A DNA stretch of 64,000 bases from Methanosarcina sp. DH2 (GTDB taxonomy: Archaea; Halobacteriota; Methanosarcinia; Methanosarcinales; Methanosarcinaceae), in assembly GCF_020804225.1 (NCBI RefSeq), contig NZ_WJBI01000014.1, positions 252 to 64,251 on the forward strand, read 5' to 3'. Each line of letters starts with the position of its first letter. Positions within the stretch are counted from its first letter, which is position 1. A model generated the notes under the pieces. The model was not told where the DNA came from and searched no databases. It worked only from the letters and a program-made list of their open reading frames with translations. Positions 27,166 through 36,297 of this stretch are shown piece after piece. The position numbers were made by a program, and so were the translations under genes.

Positions 27166-27194
27166 CTAAAAAAGCTTGATTTCTAAGATTGGGA

Positions 27195-27210
27195 CTAAAA
27201 TTTATAATTA
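27195..27210 (+). promoter_or_regulatory. TATA-like box for aglB
   Basis: AAAATTTATAATTACTT lies about 25-35 bases before the aglB start codons, which suggests a separate promoter and a very short leader. Confidence 0.45.
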
Positions 27211-27233
27211 CTTAAAAATTGAACGTGAGTGAT

Positions 27234-29714
27234 ATGGAGAAGTCAGAAAAATCCTGTCAAAACGAAAACGCACGAAAAAAAATTTCAAAAAATATTTTCG
27301 TGCTTGGGGCTGCTCTCTTAGCCGGCTTCATCATGCGCATGCTCTCCTATGCTTCACTTACTGCAGACGGAGGCATAACCTTCACGGGATATGATGAATT
27401 TTATCATATGCGGCGCATTCTTTATACAGCCTCTAATTTTCCCCATTCTCTTAACTTTGATACCTATCTCAACTATCCTTATGGTTTTGAGATCGGCTGG
27501 CCGCCATTCTTTGACCTGTTAGGTGCCCTGCTTGCAATAATTATGGGAGGGGCGCGGCCTGATACGCATACTGTTGAATTTGCCGGAGCTCTTTTGCCCG
27601 TACTGCTCGGAGTCCTGACAATAATTCCGGTATATTTGATAGCGGCTTCAGTTTTTGACAGAAAAACAGGGCTTGTTGGAGCTTTTGCTTTTGCGGTTCT
27701 GCCTGCCCATGTATACGTATCCCGCTTTGGGGCAGTAGATCACCACGTAGCTGAAGTATTCCTCTCAACAATAGCCTATGCATTTTTCATACTTGCCTTA
27801 AAGCTGGCAGGAGAAAGAAGTCTTTCGTTAAGTTCGCTCAAAAACATATCTTCAGACAGGAAACTCGTAAATCCTCTGCTTCTTGCAGTGGGTTCAGGGC
27901 TCTTTTTTTCGCTCCTTATCTTCACATGGGTAGGAGCTCCTGCCCTTATCGGCTTTGTTGTCCTTTATTCATTGGTTCAGGCAACACTCGATCTTAAAGC
28001 AGGGAAAAAGTCAGATTACCTCTTCATCTGTTCGTCTGTAGCCCTGTTTGCAACACTTCTGTTTACTATCCCCCTCTCAGCAGGAGCAGCCCGTCAGGGG
28101 TTTGAAATGAGTGCAATGTATCTTTCCTGGTTCCAGGTGGTCTATGTGCTGATCCTGCTCGCAGGAATATTTCTTTTATGGAGTTTTTCGGCATATATCT
28201 CAAAGAAAGGAGTGGACTGGAAGTACTATCCTGGCGTATTAATACTCATTTCCGTTTCGGGGTTTCTTTTCCTGCGGATATTTTCCGTCGAATACTACGC
28301 TTTCATTATCGAAGGACTGAGTTTCTTTTCGGGTAAAGGCGAATATATAAGCACAATTTCCGAAGCAGTCCCCCTGCTTCTGACCGCACAGGGAAAACTT
28401 ACCTTCTCGGCAGTACTGGGAAGTTTCGGGCTTTCTTTCCTGGCTGCACTTGCAGGATTTTTCCTGCTTATCCTTGAGTTAAAAAGCGAAAAATCAAAAC
28501 CAGAAGTGGTATTCTTCATTGTATGGACACTTTTTTATGCGTACCTTGCCCTTTCCCAGAGACGTTTTACCTATCTTTTTTCAGTTAATATCTCAATTCT
28601 TACTGCCTATCTCCTCTGGGTTCTGCTGGACTCGCTTGATTTCGAAACAGAAGTGAAAAAGCTGGTAAAATCCGGAAAAGGAATGGAAAAAGGCCCGCGA
28701 CCTGCCCTTCAAACAGGAAAGAAAACGCCATTAAAAACTAAATCAAAACCAAAAACCAGACAGGGGACGGAATCAAAGATTAAGGTTGCCGAACCGGACT
28801 ATTTTAAGCTTGTTTCAGGTATGGCACTGATAGGACTTGTCTTTGTACCCTCCTTATGGTTGGGTGCTGCTTTTGCAAAGGATGCAGTCTCAATTGACCC
28901 TGAATGGAAAGACTCCCTCGAATGGCTTGAGACTTCCACACCTGCAACCTCCTATTATCTTGAGCCTTCAGAAATCCCTGAATACGGAGTCCTTAGCTGG
29001 TGGGACTACGGAAACTGGATAGTATACGTGGGAAAGCGGCCTGCGGTTTCAAATAACTTCCAGACAGGCGTAGAAGATTCTGCACGCTTCTTTCTAACAG
29101 ATTCCGAAAAGGAAGCAAAAACAATAATAGAAAAGCTCAATATAAGATATGTAATAACCGACACACTGATGACAGAAGGTAAATTCGGAGCTATTGCCAA
29201 AATAGCGGGAAAAGAGATCGGTGACTACTACGAAGTCAAAACCGTGCAAGAAAATACAGGTCTCAAAACCGTTGCAACTCCCAAACAGACTCTTCTGCAG
29301 ACCCAGTTATATAAGCTTTACAAACTCGACGGGACATCCCTGGGGAATTTCAGGCTGGTTCATGAAAGCACTATAAATACCACAGATGGGAATAGCAGCG
29401 GAAACACTGTAAAGATATTCGAATATGTCAAGGGAGCCACTCTTTCAGGCACTGCAAGTCCTAACGAGACCGTGATGGCAACACTTGAGCTCAGCTCAAA
29501 TACAGGCAGGACATTCACATATCAGAAAGGGAGCGTGGCAGATGAGAAAGGTTCATTTGAGATAATCGTTCCCTATTCGACGGAAGACACAGGCAGAGTA
29601 CATGCAATATCCACCTATTCGCTGACCACAGGAAAAAACTCAACCGTTTCAGGAATTCAGGTGGCTGAAAACGACATTTTAAACGGGAATAGAATTGAAA
29701 CGAGCAATCCCTGA
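27234..29714 (+). CDS. aglB: Oligosaccharyltransferase AglB (STT3 family)
   Basis: This is the archaeal single-subunit oligosaccharyltransferase, which moves a lipid-linked glycan to Asn in N-X-S/T on exported proteins at the outer membrane face. The N-terminal half has about 13 membrane helices. The first acidic loop motif is FTGYDEFYHMRR; a second metal-site motif is GAVDHHVAEVF. The soluble half holds the signature WWDYGNW near residue 589. A lysine-rich cytoplasmic or loop linker lies near 480-510, and the C-terminal 100 residues look beta-rich. Starts at TTG 27219 or GTG 27225 are possible; I chose the ATG. Its place beside glycan genes fits its job. Confidence 0.94.
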   Translation: MEKSEKSCQNENARKKISKNIFVLGAALLAGFIMRMLSYASLTADGGITFTGYDEFYHMRRILYTASNFPHSLNFDTYLNYPYGFEIGWPPFFDLLGALLAIIMGGARPDTHTVEFAGALLPVLLGVLTIIPVYLIAASVFDRKTGLVGAFAFAVLPAHVYVSRFGAVDHHVAEVFLSTIAYAFFILALKLAGERSLSLSSLKNISSDRKLVNPLLLAVGSGLFFSLLIFTWVGAPALIGFVVLYSLVQATLDLKAGKKSDYLFICSSVALFATLLFTIPLSAGAARQGFEMSAMYLSWFQVVYVLILLAGIFLLWSFSAYISKKGVDWKYYPGVLILISVSGFLFLRIFSVEYYAFIIEGLSFFSGKGEYISTISEAVPLLLTAQGKLTFSAVLGSFGLSFLAALAGFFLLILELKSEKSKPEVVFFIVWTLFYAYLALSQRRFTYLFSVNISILTAYLLWVLLDSLDFETEVKKLVKSGKGMEKGPRPALQTGKKTPLKTKSKPKTRQGTESKIKVAEPDYFKLVSGMALIGLVFVPSLWLGAAFAKDAVSIDPEWKDSLEWLETSTPATSYYLEPSEIPEYGVLSWWDYGNWIVYVGKRPAVSNNFQTGVEDSARFFLTDSEKEAKTIIEKLNIRYVITDTLMTEGKFGAIAKIAGKEIGDYYEVKTVQENTGLKTVATPKQTLLQTQLYKLYKLDGTSLGNFRLVHESTINTTDGNSSGNTVKIFEYVKGATLSGTASPNETVMATLELSSNTGRTFTYQKGSVADEKGSFEIIVPYSTEDTGRVHAISTYSLTTGKNSTVSGIQVAENDILNGNRIETSNP

Positions 29715-29740
29715 CTGAAGCAGAAAATATATAATAAAGC

Positions 29741-30005
29741 TTGCCGCTCCGCCCGAGTTGTGCTACCCGAGCTTTGCCCCGAGTTTCGCTTCGGGAGCAC
29801 GAGGTCTGTTTCGCTCGCTTCGCTCGTTCAAGCAGACTAATTTATAAAAATAACAGCTTTTACTTCCTGAGTTTCGCGTCGGGATCACAGGAAATCAGAG
29901 ATTTTCAGGGAGTTGCACTGCAGGTTCAACAGCACGAGGTCCTTTTCGCCCCGAATTGCGCGTCGGGGGTACGCGGTCCTTTTCGCTGCGCTTAAGAGGA
30001 CTATT
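29741..30005. repeat. Dispersed GC-rich palindromic repeat, two or more tandem copies
   Basis: The block shares long stretches with 39464-39585: CCGCCCGAGTTGTGC, hairpins like CCGAGTTTCGCTTCGGG, the string ACGCGGTCCTTTTCGC, and a CAAGAGGACTAATTTAT-like end. Here one copy runs 29748-29850 and a second, more degenerate one 29930-30005. GC content is sharply above the surrounding DNA. It looks like a genome-dispersed repeat family, possibly non-autonomous. I do not call the open frames crossing it. Confidence 0.75.
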
Positions 30006-30323
30006 CAAAGTCTGGCTGGTGGCAGCTATAATCTTGTGCGGCGCAGGGGGAGAAAAATAGAAAAATTCCCTCATGGGGGGCCTGAATAGATTAACCAATT
30101 AATTGGGGTACAGTAAAAATAAGTAGAGAATAAAAAGGAATCTGAAAAAAGGAATTCAAAAAAGGAATTCAAAAAAGAAATCTGAAAAGGTGGGGGAAAG
30201 AGAAAATCCTTCTTTCTTTCTCTCATAGAAAGTTTAATAATGGCATTTCTACCGAAAAAGTCTGCTTTTTTCCGAAGGTTTACCTGCGAAGATTAGTCTC
30301 CTATACTTCCAGGTATTTCTCTT
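30006..30323. other. Intergenic region with GGAATTC-type short repeats
   Basis: No gene is seen. GAATCTGAAAAAAG and GGAATTCAAAAAA alternate at about 30136-30188 as a short imperfect tandem repeat. It is the 3' flank of the DHH-TrkA gene. Confidence 0.5.
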
Positions 30324-31811
30324 TTATTCTCCTGTACTTTCCACTCCGACGGCACTGAGGAACCTCTTGACAACTGCTTCGTTAACAAGCCTTAAGAGTG
30401 TCTGCCTGTCTTTTGTAGCGCTGAAAACCCCGAGGGGTATCTGGGCACCTGCTGCGTTTGCATGCCCTCCTGCATCTTCTCCGAAAGCCTGACGCATGAT
30501 CTCTCCCAGGTTTACCCTTATATCGGTGCTACGGCCGGAGATATAGATGCGGTCCTCGGTGACCCCGAAGACAACGGTTGTGGAGATCCCTTCCAGGCTC
30601 AGGAGGTAATCCGCAGCCTGAGGAAGAGTATCTCTATCGCGGATGTTCCCGACATTTGAGAGGAGGTAACTCCCGAGTACCTGCCGGTTTCGGATAGCTT
30701 CTCCGAGCACTTCGAGGGTCTCAATAGCCATTGCAGGCTGCTCTAGCTGGTCCAGGATCCCATGATTTGAAAGGGGATAGAGGTAGGAAGCAGCTGAGAG
30801 ATCTGCGGGATCGGTTTTCCGCTTGAAGTCCTGCGTGTCAGTCCTGATCCCATAGAGAAGAGCCGTCGCGAGGGTCTTCGATATGTTGATATTTAACTGC
30901 TGCAGGTACTTTGTCATGATAGTGGCTGTTGCCCCGAAATTGGGCCGGATGTCTATATATTCAGCCTTTATCTCGGTTTCTCCGGGTGGATGGTGGTCTA
31001 TCACAATGCCCACATATGAGTTAAGAGGAACCATATTGTTAACGCCGGGGATTGAACAGTCTATCAGGGCAATTTCATCAAAGTCATTAGGGTCATGCTC
31101 TTCCATCTTGCTGAGATCTATTCCGAGAAGATTTACGAAAGCTTTGTTCTCCTGATGTCCGATCCTTCCGTGATAGAGGATATTTGCTTCAACCCCAAGG
31201 CTTTTTGCGATCTCTTTTAAAGCAAGCCCGCTGGATATTGCATCAGGGTCAGGGTTGTCATGAATTACAATAGCAAGTTTTTTATCCCTTATCCCTTTCA
31301 GCCATCTGGCAAGCCTGTTGCCTCTGTGAACGGATTCAGCCCTCTCAAGAGAGCGAGAAAGGGAACTTGCAACGAGCTTCGAGGGCATAAAGACGTAGTC
31401 TGTTCCCAGATCTTCCATTTTTTCTTTACTGATAATATCAGAAGCACGGGAAAAGATCTGGATATCCGGGTTTACTGCTTTTTTAAAGTTTTCAATTCCT
31501 TTCCTGTTAGCCTCATTATTGGAACTCAGGAAGAGTATTGCAACGACGTTTTTAAGGTCAACATTATTAATGAGTTCAGGATCAGAGATATCTCCAAGAA
31601 TAGTTTCAAAGCCTTCTTCTCTGAGAGTTTCAACCTTGGCCTCGTCTTTATCCACTATGATTACAAGCTTATTGCTTTCCCTGAGCTCTTTTGCAAGTGC
31701 AAAACCAATACTACCGCTGCCCAGAATAAGGTACCTGGGTTTAACTGTGCTCTTAAGGCTGCTATCCGCATCTTTTGAAGAACTAGACAAAAATCGTCCT
31801 CCTGCTCTCAT
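30324..31811 (-). CDS. TrkA-N / DHH-DHHA1 fusion phosphoesterase
   Basis: Residues 20-150 (from the ATG at 31811) form a Rossmann RCK/TrkA-N domain: RYLILGSGSIGFALAKEL, IIVDKDEAKVETLREEGF. It is followed by a DHH phosphoesterase: IVIHDNPDPDAISSGLALKE, ALIDCS, and VIDHHPPGE with the DHH triad. The C-terminal DHHA1 part has GGHANAAGAQIP. DHH enzymes of this type cleave cyclic di-nucleotides, short RNAs or similar phosphodiesters with manganese; which of these here is not shown. A nucleotide-sensing NAD domain fused to it suggests redox or ligand control. TTG at 31841 would add ten residues. Confidence 0.9.
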   Translation of the reverse strand: MRAGGRFLSSSSKDADSSLKSTVKPRYLILGSGSIGFALAKELRESNKLVIIVDKDEAKVETLREEGFETILGDISDPELINNVDLKNVVAILFLSSNNEANRKGIENFKKAVNPDIQIFSRASDIISKEKMEDLGTDYVFMPSKLVASSLSRSLERAESVHRGNRLARWLKGIRDKKLAIVIHDNPDPDAISSGLALKEIAKSLGVEANILYHGRIGHQENKAFVNLLGIDLSKMEEHDPNDFDEIALIDCSIPGVNNMVPLNSYVGIVIDHHPPGETEIKAEYIDIRPNFGATATIMTKYLQQLNINISKTLATALLYGIRTDTQDFKRKTDPADLSAASYLYPLSNHGILDQLEQPAMAIETLEVLGEAIRNRQVLGSYLLSNVGNIRDRDTLPQAADYLLSLEGISTTVVFGVTEDRIYISGRSTDIRVNLGEIMRQAFGEDAGGHANAAGAQIPLGVFSATKDRQTLLRLVNEAVVKRFLSAVGVESTGE

Positions 31812-32557
31812 GTAAGTCCAGACATGTGCAAAGGAAAGCAAACATTTGATCAGATTCCTGCCTGCTTACAATTTTTTACTTTTCTCTCTATTCAAATCGC
31901 AATAAAGGAATAAGGTAAAAACATTACATTGTTAGACATAAGGCTATTTAAAATTATTTCAATACTAAATTCGATACATAAAATAATTTAGTTTTATAAT
32001 ATAATTTAATTTTTAGATTCGCTTTCGTTTTTTCGTATTCACAACTGGAGTGCTGAATTTACCTGTTTTTCTCTGCTAACCTTAGTTATTAGTTACTCTT
32101 ACTATACATTTGTTACTACTGCTGAAGTTACCTGCTATGGGAATAAACTTCACGGGTAGCGAACGAACTGGTCTTATATTCCTGAATATAAGTCCGTCTC
32201 TACCGCATAACCTGGTTTTGAAGAATTATCTGCTTTTCAGCGGTATATATGCTTATTAGAATGCAGCGTATATAGTAATAAGAATAGATTGAGAACAGAT
32301 AAGTTTTCCTCAGAATGAGTTGCTTCAGTATAAAAACAGCAAGTAAGCTCAGGCAAGAATACCTGGAGAAAAATGTGGAAAAAAATGTATGAGAAAAAAG
32401 ATGGAAAAAAATGTAGAAAAAAATGTATGAGAAAAATATATGAGGAAAACAGCCGGAAAGATATCTGGGAGGCATTCCAGTTTTCGGTATACTGAGGATT
32501 CAAACTTACAATCAAAACTATGTAAAGGAATAGATAAAAAGACCTGCAGGCAACAGC
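31812..32557. other. AT-rich intergenic region with AAAAATGTATGAGAAAAA repeats
   Basis: About 740 bases without a supported gene. Imperfect repeats of the type GGAAAAAAATGTA and TATGAGAAAAA lie at about 32368-32450 on the way to nnr. TATA-like AT runs are many; none stands out as the promoter. Confidence 0.5.
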
Positions 32558-34060
32558 ATGAAATATATCAGCTCTTTACGAATGAAGGCGATAGATACAA
32601 ACTGTGCATATATGGGGCTGGCCCCGCTCCAGCTAATGGAAAATGCGGGCGCGTCTATTGCACAGAGTATAAAGGAAAAGCTTGGGAGCGGGAAGGTACT
32701 GTTTGTGGCAGGCAGGGGAAATAACGGAGGCGATGCTTTTGTTGCTGCCAGGCACCTTACAGGCATTCCCGGATACATTGTAAAGGTAATCCTGCTTGGA
32801 AAAGCCCGGGATATAGGGACTGAAGAAGCTTTTCATAACTTCTCTCTGTTGAGGTTCAGCAGGGTGCAGACATTTGAGATAAGAGATTCAAGCCAGCTTG
32901 CAGCTTGTGAATGGTTTTCAGAAGCCGACCTGCTTGTGGATGCTGTTTTCGGCACAGGTGTCAAAGGAAAAATAAAAGAGCCCGAATCAACTGCAATTGA
33001 CCTTATAAACAGGGAAGGAAAAGCCGGAAAAACCATAATTGCCGTGGATATCCCGTCCGGGCTTGACCCTGATGGAGAAGATTTTGAAAAAGCTGTATAT
33101 GCAGACCTTACGGTAACCTTCCACCGCATGAAAGCAGGGCTCCTGGGAGAGCAGGCTAAACAGTATACAGGTACGGTAAGGATTGCAGAAATCGGGATCT
33201 GCGCGGATGCGGAACGTTATGTGGGTCCCGGTGACCTGCAGATGCTGCAAAAGAGGAAGCCTGAAGCGCACAAAGGAAATGCTGGAAGGATCCTTATAAT
33301 AGGGGGAGGCCCTTACTCCGGAGCGCCTGCACTTGCAGCCCTTGCAGCCCTGAGGGCAGGGGCAGACCTGGTAACAACAGCAGTGCCTGAGTCTGTAGCC
33401 GGAATAATAGCATCCTATTCCCCTGACATTATTGTCCGGAAACTCTCTTCAAATATACTCTGCCCTGAAGACCTGTCTATCCTGCCTGATCTAATCAATT
33501 CCCACGATGTGGTTGTAATGGGAATGGGACTTGGGAGAGCGGCAGAGACCCTTGAAGCTGTAAGAAAGATACTGCCCTTTTGCAGAAAAGCAGTCGTCGA
33601 TGCCGATGCCCTTTCAGCTCTTTCAGGTACCCTCTTCGAGACCCTTGCAGGAAACTGTGAAATAATAGTGACCCCACATGCAGGAGAATTTTCGCGCTTA
33701 AGGGATATGGAAATTCCCGAAACCCCTGAAGCTCGCGAAAGAGCTGTAAGAGAGTTTTCGGAGGAAAAGGGCGTGGTGACAATCCTGAAGGGAAAGATAG
33801 ACATTATTTCTGACGGGAAACAGACCCTTCTGAACAGGACAGGGAACCCCGGCATGACCGTAGGAGGTACTGGAGACGTTCTGGCAGGTATTACAGGGTC
33901 TCTTTTTTCCAGAAACCCAACGTTTCTTGCCGCAGCCTGTGCAACCTTCATCAATGGGGCAGCCGGAGACCTGGCTTTTGAGAAAGCAGGGAATGCGCTG
34001 CTTGCAACTGATGTAATTGAAAAAATTCCTGAAATAATCAAAGAGGCAGGAATAGGGTAA
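32558..34060 (+). CDS. nnr: Bifunctional NAD(P)H-hydrate epimerase / ADP-dependent dehydratase
   Basis: The 500-residue enzyme repairs hydrated NADH and NADPH. The N-terminal half (1-210) is the YjeF-N epimerase: APLQLMENAGASIAQSI, VLFVAGRGNNGGDAFVAARH, DAVFGTGVKGK and AVDIPSGLDPDG. The C-terminal half (215-500) is the ribokinase-like dehydratase: HKGNAGRILIIGGGPYSGAP, VDADALSAL, TPHAGEFSRL and the nucleotide site NPGMTVGGTGDVLAG. Length and order match archaeal and bacterial Nnr fusions. It stands upstream of a small conserved protein gene with its own ribosome site. Confidence 0.95.
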   Translation: MKYISSLRMKAIDTNCAYMGLAPLQLMENAGASIAQSIKEKLGSGKVLFVAGRGNNGGDAFVAARHLTGIPGYIVKVILLGKARDIGTEEAFHNFSLLRFSRVQTFEIRDSSQLAACEWFSEADLLVDAVFGTGVKGKIKEPESTAIDLINREGKAGKTIIAVDIPSGLDPDGEDFEKAVYADLTVTFHRMKAGLLGEQAKQYTGTVRIAEIGICADAERYVGPGDLQMLQKRKPEAHKGNAGRILIIGGGPYSGAPALAALAALRAGADLVTTAVPESVAGIIASYSPDIIVRKLSSNILCPEDLSILPDLINSHDVVVMGMGLGRAAETLEAVRKILPFCRKAVVDADALSALSGTLFETLAGNCEIIVTPHAGEFSRLRDMEIPETPEARERAVREFSEEKGVVTILKGKIDIISDGKQTLLNRTGNPGMTVGGTGDVLAGITGSLFSRNPTFLAAACATFINGAAGDLAFEKAGNALLATDVIEKIPEIIKEAGIG

Positions 34061-34217
34061 AAAATTAGAGTATAGAAAGCTGCTCTAAAAAGCGCAATCT
34101 GACAAGAAAAAATATTCATATGAAACAATGTTCAGACAATACTCAAATAATACTCAAACATAACCATACCATATTCGAATAACAACCACTCAATGCCGGA
34201 ATGTGAGGGAAAGAAAT

Positions 34218-34403
34218 ATGGTACATGATTTTGAGAGAAAAATAGATGTGGAAATCGAAAGGACAAGAATAAGAATTACTGTTTTTCACGGGGAAGATGA
34301 AGAAGTTATAAAACTCAATCTGGAAGAAGCCGAGGAACTTGCAGAAAAACTGCAACAGACGATTGAGGACTACTCGCAGCGCAAACAAATCAGGATTGAC
34401 TAA
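34218..34403 (+). CDS. Small conserved hypothetical protein, 61 residues
   Basis: The frame starts at ATG 34218, seven bases after GAGGGAA. It encodes a short acidic-basic protein with a beta-strand-rich first half (RKIDVEIERTRIRITVFHG) and a helical second half (KLNLEEAEELAEKLQQTIE). No cysteine or membrane segment is present. I do not recognise the family; size and pattern suggest a small soluble partner protein. It lies between nnr and moaC on the same strand. Confidence 0.65.
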   Translation: MVHDFERKIDVEIERTRIRITVFHGEDEEVIKLNLEEAEELAEKLQQTIEDYSQRKQIRID

Positions 34404-34429
34404 ACAGGAATAAATTAAAAAACCGGAAG

Positions 34430-34518
34430 TTCAGGGCAAAGAAACCAATTCAGGGCAAAAAAACCAATTCAGGGCAAAAAAACCAATTCAGGGCAAAAAA
34501 ACCAATTCAGGGCAAAAA
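34430..34518. repeat. 19-bp tandem repeat, four units and a partial
   Basis: TTCAGGGCAAAnAAACCAA units start at 34430, 34449, 34468 and 34487, with a partial fifth at 34506. They lie between the 61-residue gene and moaC and have no unique spacers. Confidence 0.93.
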
Positions 34519-34559
34519 GGCCGGAAGTCACAAACAAAATTAAAAGTTATATAGAGCTT

Positions 34560-34575
34560 AAAAATTATATATAAT
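34560..34575 (+). promoter_or_regulatory. TATA box for moaC
   Basis: AAAAATTATATATAATTCC lies about 35-45 bases before the GTG start, the spacing expected for an archaeal promoter with a short leader. GGTGAT at 34599-34604 can serve as ribosome site. Confidence 0.5.
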
Positions 34576-34606
34576 TCCAGACAGATACGAAAAACGCGGT
34601 GATTTT

Positions 34607-35122
34607 GTGGAGAAGTCGTTTACTCATATTGAAGCCGGTAGGGCAAAAATGGTCGATATAAGCGAAAAAAATAATGTTCCCAGGCTGGCACGGGCTGCAG
34701 GAGAAATCGTACTTTCCGCAGAAACTATAGAGAAAATAAGGACAGGAACCGTTGAGAAAGGAAATGTATTTTCAACTGCAAGAGTTGCAGCCGTGCTTGC
34801 TGTTAAGAAGACCCCGGAGACAATTCCATTGTGTCATCAGATCCCGATAACAGGGATAGATGTGGATTTAGAGGTAGGGGATGATGCGGTTTCTGCAGTT
34901 GTGGAGGTCCGTACTGTAGGGAAAACCGGAGTTGAAATGGAAGCTCTGACAGGGGTTTCGGTTGCGCTGCTTACTGTCTGGGATATGGTAAAATCTGCCG
35001 AAAAGGATGAAAGCGGAAATTACCCGCATACACAGATAAGAAACATCAGGGTACTTGAAAAGCTCAAAGGGCAAAGTTTCGAAGAGGCAAAAGCCGAAAA
35101 AAGAAAGGTCCATTTAAAATAA
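34607..35122 (+). CDS. moaC: Cyclic pyranopterin monophosphate synthase MoaC
   Basis: MoaC turns the MoaA product into cyclic pyranopterin monophosphate for molybdopterin or tungstopterin, which methanogens need for formylmethanofuran dehydrogenase. The 171-residue protein has the family motifs VAAVLAVKKTPETIPLCHQI, and GKTGVEMEALTGVSVALLTV followed by WDMVKSAEKDESG with the active-site Asp and Lys. The start is GTG at 34607 behind GGTGAT. The N-terminus (SFTHIEAGRAKMVDIS) is the usual MoaC opening. The prs gene follows after 49 bases. Confidence 0.96.
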   Translation: MEKSFTHIEAGRAKMVDISEKNNVPRLARAAGEIVLSAETIEKIRTGTVEKGNVFSTARVAAVLAVKKTPETIPLCHQIPITGIDVDLEVGDDAVSAVVEVRTVGKTGVEMEALTGVSVALLTVWDMVKSAEKDESGNYPHTQIRNIRVLEKLKGQSFEEAKAEKRKVHLK

Positions 35123-35171
35123 GCTTTTTAAAGGATGGGATATATCAAGACGGCAAACTGAGGTATGTATC

Positions 35172-36035
35172 TTGAAGATTATAGGTGGACCAGCATCACA
35201 ATTACTTGCCAGCCGCACGGCCAGGGCTCTAGGGACAGAGCCTGTACTCAGCGAGTTTAACCGCTTCCCTGACGGGGAACTTTACCTTAGAATCGCAGAT
35301 GAAATAGAAAACGAAAAAGTAACTCTCATCCAGAGCACGCCAACAGATTCTGACTTTGTTGCTCTGCTCCAGCTTATCGATGCCTGTGAGGAGGCAGCTG
35401 AAATCAATGTTGTGATTCCTTACATGGGCTACGCGAGGCAGGACAAGAAATTCAAACCAGGAGAGCCCATAAGTGCCCGCGCTATTGCCCGCTGCATTAA
35501 CGCTGACAGGGTCTTCACAATAAATATTCACGAAAGGAGTGTACTTGAACACTTCCCCTGCCCTGCCAGGAATCTTGACGCAGCAAACCTGATGGGCACA
35601 TACATTGCAAGTTTCGGCCTCGAAAATCCCATGCTGGTTGCTCCCGACGAAGGGGCTCGGGTTCTTGTAAAGAATGTGGCTTCCGGATATGGTTTTGACC
35701 ATGATCATCTTCAGAAAACAAGGCTCAGTGGAGATACCGTTGTGATCAAGACAAAAAACCTTGATGTAACCGGCAGGCATGTTGTCCTTGTGGATGATAT
35801 GATCGCAACCGGCGGAACAATGGCCGAGTCAATCCGAATGCTTAAAGCACAGGGAGCAATTGATGTCCACCTTGCCTGTGTGCACCCTGTCCTTACAAGA
35901 AATGCGGCTTTAAGGCTGTTCAATGCAGGAGTAAAAGATATAATCGCAACCGACACTCTCGAGAAAGCTCAGAGTAAACTGAGTGTTGCCCCTCTTGTTG
36001 CAGAAGCACTTTCAGGTAATTCAACTTTGAGTTAA
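35172..36035 (+). CDS. prs: Ribose-phosphate pyrophosphokinase (PRPP synthase)
   Basis: The 287-residue enzyme makes PRPP from ribose 5-phosphate and ATP for nucleotide, histidine and cofactor synthesis. Motifs are complete: FPDGELYLRI, the flexible loop PYMGYARQDKKFKPGEPIS, NIHERSVLEHF, APDEGARVLVKNVA, and the PRPP loop VLVDDMIATGGTM. TTG at 35172 is chosen because GAGGTA lies six bases upstream; the ATG at 35165 is out of frame. The short archaeal class length fits. Confidence 0.96.
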   Translation: MKIIGGPASQLLASRTARALGTEPVLSEFNRFPDGELYLRIADEIENEKVTLIQSTPTDSDFVALLQLIDACEEAAEINVVIPYMGYARQDKKFKPGEPISARAIARCINADRVFTINIHERSVLEHFPCPARNLDAANLMGTYIASFGLENPMLVAPDEGARVLVKNVASGYGFDHDHLQKTRLSGDTVVIKTKNLDVTGRHVVLVDDMIATGGTMAESIRMLKAQGAIDVHLACVHPVLTRNAALRLFNAGVKDIIATDTLEKAQSKLSVAPLVAEALSGNSTLS

Positions 36036-36297
36036 AAGCCTATTAAAACCCATTTAAAAAAAACCAAATTACTTAAATTCTCTTTTTTACTGGCAGAGCA
36101 CAGTTGCTGCAACAAGCAGTTTGCCCTTTTTCTCTCATAACTCCCCAAACTCTTCAGAATTCACAAAACAAAGCCTCTTCCTGCCCAGACAATACATATC
36201 AAATAAGCCGAATCCTCTCAATAAGTCCCACAGCAAGCTATTATAACGCCGTAAAAAAAAGTAGAGATTCAGCTATTACATCAACAAGTTCTACTAA
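36036..36297. other. Intergenic region upstream of the RHS remnant
   Basis: I find no support for a gene. A short frame at 36104-36349 crosses into the RHS remnant in the wrong frame and is not credible. Confidence 0.4.

Noticed and set aside
29741-29995. Open frames through the GC-rich repeat
   Set aside because: They come from the repeat itself (proline, serine, arginine strings) and recur at 39.5 kb; no coding signal.
32200-32515. Minus-strand hydrophobic frames (FFSYIFFYIFFHLF-like)
   Set aside because: They are the translation of AT-rich ATGTATGAGAAAAA repeats and have no start site or motif.
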